Positions 34,026 to 42,115 of a DNA stretch of 64,000 nt are shown here, one piece after another. This stretch comes from Gp6-AA40 sp035649635 (GTDB lineage: Bacteria > Acidobacteriota > Vicinamibacteria > Vicinamibacterales > UBA2999). The translations under genes and the position numbers were made by a program. Under the pieces are notes generated by a model. That model was not told the origin of the DNA. It ran no database searches and worked only from the letters and a program-made list of their open reading frames with translations. Position 1 is the first letter of the stretch. Every line of letters begins with the position of its first letter. The stretch is taken from positions 1 through 64,000 of the forward strand of contig DASRJE010000138.1 of NCBI GenBank assembly GCA_035649635.1, given 5' to 3'.

Positions 34026-35225
34026 ATGAAAGCTGTCCGTTACTATGGAAAAGAAGATGTTCGGGTTGAAAGCGTTCCTGACCCCGAAATCCTGAACCCC
34101 CGCGACGCCATCGTCAAAATCACCGCGACCGCCATCTGCGGTTCCGACCTGCATATCTACGGCGGCTATATCCCGACGATGAAAAAGGGAGACGTTCTCG
34201 GCCATGAGTTCATGGGCGAGGTCGTCGAAGTCGGTCGAGATAACCATCGCCTGAAGGTCGGCGACCGCGTGGTGGTGCCTTTCACGATCGCATGCGGCCG
34301 CTGCTTCTTCTGCAAAGAGCAGTTGTGGTCGCTCTGCGACAACTCGAACCCGAATGCCTGGATCGCTGAAAAGCTGTACGGATATTCGGCGTCGGGACTC
34401 TTCGGCTACTCGCACATGTACGGTGGATATGCCGGCGGACAGGCGGAGTTCGTGCGCGTCCCGTTTGCTGATGTTGGTCCCCTGAAGGTGCCCAACACGC
34501 TATCCGACGAACAGGTACTCTTCCTCTCTGACATCCTGCCGACCGGCTACATGGCGGCGGAGAGCTGCGACATCAAACCAGGTCACACCATCGCCGTCTG
34601 GGGCTGCGGGCCAGTGGGCCAGTTCGCCATTCAAAGCGCGCGTCTGCTCGGCGCGGAACGAATCATCGCCATCGACCGCTTTCCAGAGCGTCTCGCATTG
34701 GCAGCATCGAAGGGTCAAGCCGAGGTTCTCAACTATGAAGACATCGACGTCGCCGACACGCTCCGGGAACTCACCGGTGGCCAGGGACCGGACGCATGCA
34801 TCGACGCGGTCGGTCTCGAATCACACGGGACCACACTGGATGCGTGGTACGACCGGGCCAAGGCCTCGATGTACTTGGCGACTGATCGGCCGCACGCACT
34901 GCGTCAGGCGATTAGCGCGTGTCGCAAGGGCGGCACGGTTTCGATTCCCGGTGTCTACGGCGGCTGGCTCGACAAGTTCCCACTGGGCGCAGCGTTCGCG
35001 AAGGGGCTGACGCTCAAGATGGGGCAGACCCACATGCACAAGTACATGCCGTTACTGCTCGAACGGATCGAGCGCGGCGAGATTGATCCGTCTTTCATCA
35101 TCACCCATCGCGTCACGCTCGACGACGCACCCGAGATGTATCGCATATTTCGCGAGAAAGAGGACGCCTGTATCAAGGTGGTGATGAAGCCGGGTGAGCG
35201 AACTCGTCAAGGGCTCCACCCGTGA
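34026..35225 (+). CDS. Zinc-dependent alcohol dehydrogenase (formaldehyde dehydrogenase-like)
   Basis: A 399-residue medium-chain dehydrogenase. The catalytic zinc region (ICGSDLHIYGGY; GHEFMGEVVEVG), the structural zinc site with four Cys (CGRCFFCKEQLWSLC), and the nucleotide-binding VWGCGPVGQFAIQSARLLGA followed by AIDRFPERL are all intact. The family includes glutathione-independent formaldehyde dehydrogenases, NAD-dependent. It is downstream of the SRPBCC gene and upstream of the YciE/F gene, a combination often found as a stress cassette. Substrate is inferred only. Confidence 0.9.
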   Translation: MKAVRYYGKEDVRVESVPDPEILNPRDAIVKITATAICGSDLHIYGGYIPTMKKGDVLGHEFMGEVVEVGRDNHRLKVGDRVVVPFTIACGRCFFCKEQLWSLCDNSNPNAWIAEKLYGYSASGLFGYSHMYGGYAGGQAEFVRVPFADVGPLKVPNTLSDEQVLFLSDILPTGYMAAESCDIKPGHTIAVWGCGPVGQFAIQSARLLGAERIIAIDRFPERLALAASKGQAEVLNYEDIDVADTLRELTGGQGPDACIDAVGLESHGTTLDAWYDRAKASMYLATDRPHALRQAISACRKGGTVSIPGVYGGWLDKFPLGAAFAKGLTLKMGQTHMHKYMPLLLERIERGEIDPSFIITHRVTLDDAPEMYRIFREKEDACIKVVMKPGERTRQGLHP

Positions 35226-35283
35226 TATCTCGGCGAAGCCCTCCGACGAGTTCGGCAGCGTCTTTTGGCGCGCTCCGCGCGCC

Positions 35284-35343
35284 AGCCCGTTGTGCGGTCG
35301 TCGCATCGATACCAAATTCCCGTTCGAGCCCGCACAACGGGCT
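35284..35343. repeat. Perfect 14-bp inverted repeat
   Basis: AGCCCGTTGTGCGG (35284-35297) and its exact complement CCGCACAACGGGCT (35330-35343) flank a 32-nt loop. It lies between the alcohol dehydrogenase and YciE/F genes and ends 17 nt before the latter's ribosome-binding site, so it could be a terminator or a leader stem-loop. Confidence 0.65.
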
Positions 35344-35374
35344 AGGGCACAGTGACTTACGAAGGAGACCGACC

Positions 35375-35980
35375 ATGGCTGAGACCGGCACACTACACGA
35401 TGCGTTCCTCGATGAGCTGCGTGACACCTACGATGCGGAGAAACAGTTGACCAAGGCACTGCCCAAGATGGCGAAAGCCTCGACGTCCCCGGAATTGAGA
35501 GCGGCGTTCGAAGCCCACCTCGAGGAGACGCGTGGACACGTGGACCGTCTCGAGCAAGTGTTTGCAAGCCTCGACGAGAAAGCACGTGGCAAGCATTGCG
35601 ACGGCATCGCCGGCATCATCGACGAAGGCAAGGCCATCATGGACGAGGACTTCGATGAAGCAACCATGGATGCCTGCCTGATCGCCGCCGGTCAGCGCGC
35701 CGAGCACTACGAAATGGCGGCGTACGGCACGCTGGTCGCGTGGGCGCGCGGCATGGGGCACTCGGAAGCAGAGAGACTGCTGCAGGAAACGCTCGACGAA
35801 GAGAAGGCCGCGGACCAGAAGCTGACGTCCATCGCCGAAGGAGGCGTCAACCAGGAAGCGGCCGACGCCGCTCATCCGGGTGAGGAGGAAGAAGAAGAGG
35901 AAGAAGACGTCGACATGCCTACGCGCGGGGGGCGCGGCGGATCTGCGTCGGCGGTCGCCAAACGTCCGCGTCGCCGCTGA
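35375..35980 (+). CDS. YciE/YciF (DUF892) ferritin-like protein
   Basis: A 201-residue ferritin-like four-helix protein. The opening LHDAFLDELRDTYDAEKQLT and the later EHYEMAAYGTLVAWA are the DUF892 hallmarks, with helix Glu/His residues that can bind a di-iron site. The C-terminus departs from the family: an acidic run of about ten Glu/Asp residues is followed by a basic Gly/Arg tail (RGGRGGSASAVAKRPRRR). AAGGAGA precedes the ATG at 35375. These proteins are induced by osmotic and general stress. The tail could bind nucleic acid, which is inference. Confidence 0.88.
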   Translation: MAETGTLHDAFLDELRDTYDAEKQLTKALPKMAKASTSPELRAAFEAHLEETRGHVDRLEQVFASLDEKARGKHCDGIAGIIDEGKAIMDEDFDEATMDACLIAAGQRAEHYEMAAYGTLVAWARGMGHSEAERLLQETLDEEKAADQKLTSIAEGGVNQEAADAAHPGEEEEEEEEDVDMPTRGGRGGSASAVAKRPRRR

Positions 35981-36343
35981 TGCATGGGCTTTTAAGCGCT
36001 TCGAAAGTTTCCAGTAACGGCGGGTCTTAGACCCGCCGTTCGCACAAGTTGCAAAACTCAATTGGCAATGTGACACCGCTGGTCGCTACCTGCTGAGCAG
36101 CATCGCGCGACTGCCGAGCCCGGGCGAGAGACAAGAAAGGTCAAAATAGTCGCAATCCGCACATTTTGTGTCGATTTTCGTTAGTAATAGGCAGGTCGGA
36201 AGACTCGAGAGCCTTCCGACCATAACGGTGGGGCACTTGGGATTTTGCAGATTGCAGAATCCGCCGGAGTTGTCAGAGAGAGGAGCAACTCCGGTGCCAT
36301 CTCCGAGAGCGCGGCAATTGATCTGCGGGGCATGCCGGTAACG
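35981..36343. other. Gene-free spacer with two hairpins
   Basis: No supported gene. A perfect palindrome of the dispersed family (36016-36040, AACGGCGGGT / ACCCGCCGTT around CTTAG) probably terminates the YciE/F gene. Further on, a clearly AT-richer patch (about 36130-36190) is followed by a 9-bp hairpin GGTCGGAAG / CTTCCGACC (36194-36221). Confidence 0.5.
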
Positions 36344-37438
36344 TCAGTGAGATGCCTCGGACGATCGATGGCTCAGCCACGCCAATAGCCGATCGACAGG
36401 CCAACAGTTCACGATACGCTCGCAGGGAATGGCGGCAAGTCGCGCGTGAGCCAACGCCGTTTCAGCGTAGCGCAGTTGCGATGTCGTATGCGCGTCGCTA
36501 TCGAGAGCGAAGATGCACCCGGCCGCGAGCGCGCGTGCGGCCAGCGTGTAATCGAGATCCTGCCGCGCCGGGTCTCCGTCGATCTCGATGGCGACACCCT
36601 CGTGAGCGGCGCGCGTGAAGACCCTGTCCCAGTCAGCGATGATCCCTGCGCGAGATCCGGCGATGCGCCCACGAGGGTGCGCGAGGATGTGGACATCGCG
36701 ATTCTCGATGGCGGTTGTGAGCCGCGCGGTCTGATCGTCCGCCTTGCGAAGCTTTGAGTGCGGCGCGGCGAGCACCAGCTCGAATTGTTTCGCCTCTTCC
36801 GCAGACAAATCCAGAGCTCCGTCGCTGCTGATATTGGCCTCGATACCTCGAATCAATCTGAATCGAAGGCCATATGCCGCATTGAGCGTGGCTATGGCCT
36901 CATGCTGCTCGGCCACCTGTGCCATCGTCATGCCGCCAGCGATCGCGAGGCCGTACGAATGGTCGGTGACCGCGGAATAGGCGTATCCCCGCTGGAGGCA
37001 TGCCTCGACGATGTCGCCGAGCGTGGGCGTGCCGTCACTCCACTCTGAGTGCATTTGCAGGTCGCCGCGATAGTCCTGAGGAGTCGGGCTGCTCGAGTGT
37101 GACATGCTGAGGATGCGGACCACTTCGGCTCGACTGAGAAAGTGCCCGCGGAGAAGACGTCGCCTGTGAATATCCTCGCGCCTGGCGCTTGCGGCGACGG
37201 CACTTTCCACCGTTGGAGATGCGCCGGTATCGAGAACTTCGGTGATGACGCGCAGCGAACCAGGGCCGATGCCAGGAATCTTTGGCCAAGACCCATCCTG
37301 TCGACGCAGCGAGGTGAGGCTCTGCTCGAGTGACAGGATGATCGCTGCGGCTCGCTTATAGCCGAACATCTTCGGCTGCGATGTCTGAGCAAAGGCCAGG
37401 TCACGAAGCAGGCCGCCAACCACGGCGTTTACATCCAT
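36344..37438 (-). CDS. PHP-domain phosphoesterase, PolX-like without polymerase core
   Basis: A 364-residue protein. The N-terminus (VNAVVGGLLRDLAFAQ ... GYKRAAAIILSLEQSLTSL) resembles the helix-hairpin-helix 8-kDa region of family X polymerases, followed by GIGPGSLRVITEVLDTG. The central nucleotidyltransferase palm is absent. The C-terminal PHP domain is intact: DLQMHSEWSDG, VTDHSYG, RLIRGIEANI, HILAHPRGR and ALDSDAHTTSQL carry the metal ligands. It may act as a 3'-5' exonuclease or phosphatase. Start 37438 (MDVNAVV) is preferred over 37471 because the latter abuts the divergent promoter. Confidence 0.82.
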   Translation of the reverse strand: MDVNAVVGGLLRDLAFAQTSQPKMFGYKRAAAIILSLEQSLTSLRRQDGSWPKIPGIGPGSLRVITEVLDTGASPTVESAVAASARREDIHRRRLLRGHFLSRAEVVRILSMSHSSSPTPQDYRGDLQMHSEWSDGTPTLGDIVEACLQRGYAYSAVTDHSYGLAIAGGMTMAQVAEQHEAIATLNAAYGLRFRLIRGIEANISSDGALDLSAEEAKQFELVLAAPHSKLRKADDQTARLTTAIENRDVHILAHPRGRIAGSRAGIIADWDRVFTRAAHEGVAIEIDGDPARQDLDYTLAARALAAGCIFALDSDAHTTSQLRYAETALAHARLAAIPCERIVNCWPVDRLLAWLSHRSSEASH

Positions 37439-37470
37439 GCATCGACGAAAACGTGCAAGCGGCGCGCCCA

Positions 37471-37507
37471 TTGACAGAACGACGTATTTGTCTACAATGT
37501 AGACAAA
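37471..37507 (+). promoter_or_regulatory. Promoter and palindromic operator of the padR-like gene
   Basis: TTGACA (37471-37476) and TACAAT (37493-37498) are separated by 16 bp. A perfect palindrome with arms TTTGTCTACA and TGTAGACAAA around one A spans 37487-37507, covering the -10 box and ending on the A of the ATG. The -10 ends 8 nt before the start, so the mRNA is probably leaderless and autorepressed. Confidence 0.75.
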
Positions 37508-37848
37508 TGGCGGAAGTACTCGGTGCGTTCGAACAAGCCGTGCTCCTGTCGCTCATTCGGCCGGTGACCGACCTTGGTAAGGAAGCATACGGGCGCGGCA
37601 TTCTCACCGAGGTCCGGCATCGACTGGGGCGTGAGGTTTCGGCAGGCGCGGTGTATGCCACGCTGGACCGGCTCGAGCAGAAAGGCCTCATCTCGTCGAA
37701 GCTGGAAGCAGGGAACGCCGTACGCGCCGGCCGCCCACGTCGCTGCTATGCGATCGCGGCGGAAGGTGTGCGCGCGCTCAACGACGCGAAGGCGGCTTCC
37801 GAGCGGCTGTATGCCGGACTGCGGTGGCCGCTGAGGAACACGTCGTGA
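37507..37848 (+). CDS. PadR family transcriptional regulator
   Basis: A 113-residue PadR-type winged helix: LGAFEQAVLLSLIRPVTDLG, KEAYGRGILTEVRHRLG, VSAGAVYATLDRLEQKGLIS and GRPRRCYAIAAEGVRAL. The sequence is of the Fe-S/PadR-like branch found upstream of permease genes in this lineage. Its stop overlaps the GTG start of the membrane partner by 4 nt. The perfect palindrome over its own promoter is the likely binding site, so it probably represses itself and the partner. Confidence 0.92.
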   Translation: MAEVLGAFEQAVLLSLIRPVTDLGKEAYGRGILTEVRHRLGREVSAGAVYATLDRLEQKGLISSKLEAGNAVRAGRPRRCYAIAAEGVRALNDAKAASERLYAGLRWPLRNTS

Positions 37849-38765
37849 CGCTGCGCACATCGCGCGAGGAGGTGTATCCGCCGGCGTGGGCCGAGGCCGT
37901 GTTGCGCGTACTCGTCGCGCCGCGCAACCGGGACACCATCACTGGTGATTTGCTCGAGGAATATCGCGAGGTGATTGTTCCCGCGCGCAGTCGTTTCGGC
38001 GCGCGGACGTGGTACGTCCGCCAGGTCGTGGGCTTTGTGAGAGTCGATGGATTGATTCGCGCAGTGCGTGGCGGGCCGAGGGAGGATGCGATGTTCGACA
38101 GACTTGCTGACAAGTCGATGTTCTGGCTGGTTGCCGGTGGGTTCGCATTCATGGCGCTTCTCGGTGCGCTCATTCGAAGCAGTTTCGGGCCGCCTGCAGG
38201 CCTCGGCGTGTTCGTCGTGCTATCTGCGATCCTCGGCGTCTCTGCCGCGATCTCGAAGTGGTCGCGAGCCGACATCCAGCGCCTCTGGCGGATTGTGCTG
38301 GTCTGCGGGATTCTCATGGCACTGGTTCTCGTGGTCCGTCTCCTCGTCGAGGTGTTCGATCCCGTCGATCCCGTCGACCGCTTTCTGGCCCGGGCGCGCG
38401 ATGACTACTCGGAGTTCAACTACCCACGGCGTTGGGTACCGGCCGCGGCCGTAGCCCTCATCATGATCGGTGGAGGGCTGCGTGCCGCATGGCGGACTGC
38501 GCGCGTCGGAATGGGGACCATCGCCGCGCTCGCGGCCAGCGTCGTCGGGTCGCTCGCCTATGTCACGTTTGTCGCCCTTGGGAACACACTCCCACTCGGC
38601 CCTCAGGACCCGTTGGGAAATTCGCCACGCGACCTGCAATTCTTCGGGAACATCCCTTCGATGCTCATTCCTGTCCTGGCGATGTTCGGCACGGTGCTCG
38701 GGACCATCGGCGCGCTCTTTGGCCGGGCCCTGTCGGCCGTCAAAAACTCGCCTGCCCACGGCTGA
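37845..38765 (+). CDS. Membrane protein with permease-prefix-like N-terminus
   Basis: A 306-residue membrane protein coupled to padR. The first 70 residues (PPAWAEAVLRVLVAPRNR; TITGDLLEEYREVIVPARS; TWYVRQVVGFV) match the cytoplasmic prefix that, in this lineage, is normally fused to ABC permeases regulated by PadR. Here it is followed by only five or six hydrophobic helices (for example FWLVAGGFAFMALLGALI and VLVCGILMALVLVVRLLV) and no periplasmic core domain. It could be a minimal sensor or a reduced transporter. The GTG at 37845 gives the 4-nt overlap. Confidence 0.75.
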   Translation: MTLRTSREEVYPPAWAEAVLRVLVAPRNRDTITGDLLEEYREVIVPARSRFGARTWYVRQVVGFVRVDGLIRAVRGGPREDAMFDRLADKSMFWLVAGGFAFMALLGALIRSSFGPPAGLGVFVVLSAILGVSAAISKWSRADIQRLWRIVLVCGILMALVLVVRLLVEVFDPVDPVDRFLARARDDYSEFNYPRRWVPAAAVALIMIGGGLRAAWRTARVGMGTIAALAASVVGSLAYVTFVALGNTLPLGPQDPLGNSPRDLQFFGNIPSMLIPVLAMFGTVLGTIGALFGRALSAVKNSPAHG

Positions 38766-38881
38766 GTTCGGTTCTGCCGTCCGCCCCGTTTACTGACATG
38801 TGGAGGGACTTCAGCCAGGGGCCGTCAGGGCAGTCGTTAGCACCAGGGCCAGCTTGTTGGCTCCGACAGGTGGGGGATACC

Positions 38882-39505
38882 ATGTGCAGTACGACTATGC
38901 AGGAGATGCGATTGCCTGATCGGCCGGCCGGGATGCTGAGCACGCTCGACCTGCTCGAGCGGTTCAAGCGGGGAGACGAAGACGCGGTCAGCCAACTGGT
39001 CGAGCGGTCGATACCGCCACTCCAGCGCTGGGCACGCGGACGGCTGCCGCCGTGGGCTCGCAGTCTGGCCGAAACGCAGGATCTGGTTCAGAACGCTGTG
39101 CTGAGGGCCCTCCCACACCTCAAATCTTTCGAGGCCAGGCATCCCGGCGCGCTGCAGGCGTATCTGCGGCAAGCCGTCCACAATCACATTCGAGACGAGA
39201 TTCGCAAGGTCAAGGTGCGGCCGGCACCGGCCGAGTTGCCCGACGACCAGCCCGATGAAGGACCCTCGCCGCTGGAACGCGCAATCGGACAGGAATCGCT
39301 CGAACGCTACGAGGCGGCGCTCAAAACGTTGCGTGAGGTCGACCGCGAGGCGATCATCGCCCGCGTCGAGCTACAGCAAAGCTACGACGAGATCGCCATT
39401 GCCCTCGGAAAGCCGAGCGCCGACGCAGCTCGAATGGCAGTGGTGCGCGCCCTCAAGAATCTGCTCAAAGCCATGTCGACGAAGGTCGATCCACCGGACA
39501 AGTAG
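38882..39505 (+). CDS. ECF-type RNA polymerase sigma factor (kinase-linked)
   Basis: A 207-residue sigma factor. Region 2 is visible as LLERFKRGDEDAVSQLVERS with SLAETQDLVQNAVLRALPHL, and region 4 as ALKTLREVDREAIIARVELQ and SYDEIAIALGKPSADAARMA. The start at 38882 follows a GGGGG stretch; the frame is open further upstream but without family similarity. The gene is followed after 160 bp by a Ser/Thr kinase on the same strand. Kinase-linked ECF groups are known, in which phosphorylation replaces an anti-sigma factor. No anti-sigma gene is present here. Confidence 0.85.
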   Translation: MCSTTMQEMRLPDRPAGMLSTLDLLERFKRGDEDAVSQLVERSIPPLQRWARGRLPPWARSLAETQDLVQNAVLRALPHLKSFEARHPGALQAYLRQAVHNHIRDEIRKVKVRPAPAELPDDQPDEGPSPLERAIGQESLERYEAALKTLREVDREAIIARVELQQSYDEIAIALGKPSADAARMAVVRALKNLLKAMSTKVDPPDK

Positions 39506-39665
39506 ACCCCGCTAAACATCGGCGCGTAGTATTGTAAGCCTCGCCAACACGCAGACAGCCCAGGCTGTGACCGGAGCACGGGTATCGACCTGCCTCCGGT
39601 GCCGTTCGACGACAGCGCGGCGCGCGCCGTCGCGGACCGGCCATGCGTGACGGGAGCCGCGAGGC

Positions 39666-40862
39666 ATGGCAGGAGAGTCAGACGATTTAGACAAACTGTT
39701 CGAGTCGGTCGCCGACGGTGAGTCGATCGATTGGGACGCGCTCGAACGGGCAGCCTCTGACGAAGAATCGCGAGCCCTCATCCGCCAGCTTCGGCTGATT
39801 GCCGACGTCTCCGAGGTCCATCGATCGCAAGTCGACGACATTCCCACTCCTGACGGAGTGGTCACCGACCCGGCGACCGTGCAAGGGCGCGGATGGAAAC
39901 CGCCTCAGCCGCCACCCCCGGTTGTGGCCGCGGTGCCAGCGCCCGACGAAGGGGCGGCGTGGGGACCGCTCCTCCTGGTCCGCAAGATCGGCGAGGGTTC
40001 CTACGGTGAGGTGTATCAGGCACACGACACCTGGCTGGATCATCCCGTCGCGCTGAAGCTGCTCAAACGGGAGGCGGAAACCCGTGTCCAGCCCTCCGAC
40101 CTTCTCCACGAGGCGCGCAAACTGGCGCGCGTCCGGCACACCAACGTCGTCACTGTTCATGGCGCCGATCGGCACAACGGGCGTGTCGGGTTCTGGATGG
40201 ACTTCGTCGACGGCGAGACACTGGCCGCGAAGGTGGCCAGGGGAAGGTTGAGCGCCGGCGAAGCGACGAGCGTGGGGCAAGAGGTCTGCCGCGCGCTTGC
40301 GGCCGTCCACCGGGCGAACATCATCCATCGCGACGTCAAGGCGCAGAACGTGATGCGCGCTCATGACGGCGGCCGGATCATCCTGATGGACTTCGGCGCC
40401 GGCCAGTTCGTCTACGATCCGTCGCTCGGGAAGCGCGCGCAAGGGACGCCGCTGTATCTGGCGCCAGAAGTCCTCCACGGCGGCGACGCGACCGTCCGCA
40501 GCGACATCTATGCGGCGGGCGTGCTGCTGTTTTACCTGGTCACCGGGCGGTTCCCGATCGAGGGCTCCTCCCCGAAAGAGTTGCTCGACGCGCATGCACG
40601 CGGGAAGCGACGACGCTTGCGTGACGAGCGTCCGGACCTGAGCGAGTCGTTCATCACGATTGTCGAGCGCGCCATCGATCCCGATCCGGAGAGACGGTAC
40701 GTGTCTGCTGGCGAGATGGAGGCGAAGCTCTCGGGCCAATCGTCTATGCGTCCCGAGTTTGTCGTCCCGCCTCGACCGATGCCGCCTTCCGGTCCGAGCG
40801 GCTGGGATCGTGCCAAACGCGCGGCGGCTACTGTAATCGGTCTGTTGCGCTCACGGCGGTGA
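39666..40862 (+). CDS. Ser/Thr protein kinase linked to ECF sigma factor
   Basis: A 398-residue kinase. An acidic N-terminal segment (residues 1-60, SDDLDKLFESVADGESIDWD) precedes the catalytic domain: KIGEGSYGEVYQAHD, VALKLLKRE, HRDVKAQNVM, LMDFGAGQF and YLAPEVLHGG. All catalytic residues are present. The C-terminal end is short and basic (RAKRAAATVIGLLRSRR) with no clear membrane helix. The position 160 bp after the sigma gene suggests it phosphorylates or binds the sigma factor. It stops 14 bp from the convergent second sigma gene. Confidence 0.88.
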   Translation: MAGESDDLDKLFESVADGESIDWDALERAASDEESRALIRQLRLIADVSEVHRSQVDDIPTPDGVVTDPATVQGRGWKPPQPPPPVVAAVPAPDEGAAWGPLLLVRKIGEGSYGEVYQAHDTWLDHPVALKLLKREAETRVQPSDLLHEARKLARVRHTNVVTVHGADRHNGRVGFWMDFVDGETLAAKVARGRLSAGEATSVGQEVCRALAAVHRANIIHRDVKAQNVMRAHDGGRIILMDFGAGQFVYDPSLGKRAQGTPLYLAPEVLHGGDATVRSDIYAAGVLLFYLVTGRFPIEGSSPKELLDAHARGKRRRLRDERPDLSESFITIVERAIDPDPERRYVSAGEMEAKLSGQSSMRPEFVVPPRPMPPSGPSGWDRAKRAAATVIGLLRSRR

Positions 40863-40876
40863 TCGGGTTCATTGTT

Positions 40877-42115
40877 TCAGGCGAAGCCCGATATTCGTCT
40901 CCGGATGAAGCGGCGTTCCGTCTCCTGACGCGTGAAGGCAAGGGCGCGCTCGTAGGCTGCCCTGGCTTCTTCCGTCTTTCCTAACCTTCGCAGCAATTCG
41001 CCGCGTGCGGAGTGGGCGAATTGATAGTCAGTCAGATCGCCACGCGCGAGAATGGCGTCGATGAGCGCGAGGCCTGCCGCGGGGCCGTCGCGCATCGCCA
41101 CTGCCGCGGCGCGATTCAGTTCCACCACCGGTGAAGGGTCGGCCCTTACGAGCACGTCGTAAAGTCCGACAATCTGCGGCCAGTCGGTGGCGTCCGCGGT
41201 TGCGGCTTCAGCGTGCACAGCGGCAATCGCGGCCTGCAGCGAGTAGGGCCCGAAGCGTCGAGAGGAAAGCGCACGCTCGGTGAGGGCAAGACCTTCGTTG
41301 ATCAGCGCGCGATCCCAGCGCGATCGATCCTGATCCGCCAGCAGCACGAGCTCGTTATCCTCGGACGTACGAGCGGCGCGCCGGGACTCCTGCAACAGCA
41401 TCAGCGCGAGGAGACCAACGGCCTCAGCCTCGGGGATCAGTTCCGCGAGCAGACGTCCCAGCCGGATCGCCTCGGCCGAAAGGTCGTGGCGCGTCAGCGA
41501 GCTGCCGGAAGACGCCGAGTAGCCTTCGTTGAAGACGAGATAGACGACGTGCAGCACGGCGTCGAGTCGTCGTGGCAATTCATCTCGTGCAGGCACCTGA
41601 TAGGGGATGCCAGCATCGCGAATCTTCGCCTTCGCGCGGACGATGCGCTGGGCCACGGTGCGCGGCGCAGTGAGATAGGCATGCGCGATTTCCTCGGTCG
41701 TGAGGCCGCATACCTCACGAAGCGTCAGTGCGATCTGGGCATCTGGGGGAAGCGCCGGATGACAGCACGTGAAGATCAGTCGCAGACGATCGTCTTCGAG
41801 AGGCTCCTCGTCGATGGGGACCGGATCGACCGAGGTCTCCAGCTGCTTCGCGAGCTCCGTGACCGAGGCGTGGAAACGCGCTCGTCGGCGGAGGACGTCG
41901 ATGGCCTTGAAGCGACCGGTGGAGACGAGCCACGCGAACGGGTTACCAGGCAACCCGTCGCGCGGCCATTTCTCGACCGCGGCCGCGAAGGCCTCGTGGA
42001 GGGCCTCCTCGGCCAGGTCGAAGTCACCGACGAGCCGAATGAGCGTGGCCAGGACCCGGCGCGAGTCTGACCGGTAGAACGCCTCAATCTGGCTGGTGAC
42101 TGGAATCTCGCTCAG
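40877..42115 (-). CDS. RNA polymerase sigma factor with DUF6596/TPR C-terminus; apparent CTG start
   Basis: A sigma-70 family protein of about 412 residues with the long C-terminal extension (RRLDAVLHVVYLVFNEGYSA onward) typical of DGPF-linked sigma factors. Region 2 reads IEAFYRSDSRRVLATLIRLV, DFDLAEEALHEAFAAAVEKW. In this frame there is no ATG, GTG or TTG between the preceding in-frame stop and residue 55, yet the sigma domain is fully conserved there. The best start is CTG at 42115, whose CTGA overlaps the stop of the DGPF gene exactly as ATGA couplings do. Starting at the internal TTG (41953) would delete most of region 2. Confidence 0.82.
   Translation of the reverse strand: MSEIPVTSQIEAFYRSDSRRVLATLIRLVGDFDLAEEALHEAFAAAVEKWPRDGLPGNPFAWLVSTGRFKAIDVLRRRARFHASVTELAKQLETSVDPVPIDEEPLEDDRLRLIFTCCHPALPPDAQIALTLREVCGLTTEEIAHAYLTAPRTVAQRIVRAKAKIRDAGIPYQVPARDELPRRLDAVLHVVYLVFNEGYSASSGSSLTRHDLSAEAIRLGRLLAELIPEAEAVGLLALMLLQESRRAARTSEDNELVLLADQDRSRWDRALINEGLALTERALSSRRFGPYSLQAAIAAVHAEAATADATDWPQIVGLYDVLVRADPSPVVELNRAAAVAMRDGPAAGLALIDAILARGDLTDYQFAHSARGELLRRLGKTEEARAAYERALAFTRQETERRFIRRRISGFA

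Noticed and set aside
40877..41953. Sigma factor annotated from the internal TTG at 41953
   Set aside because: This start would remove conserved region 2 that is encoded in the same frame upstream; the CTG at 42115 is preferred.
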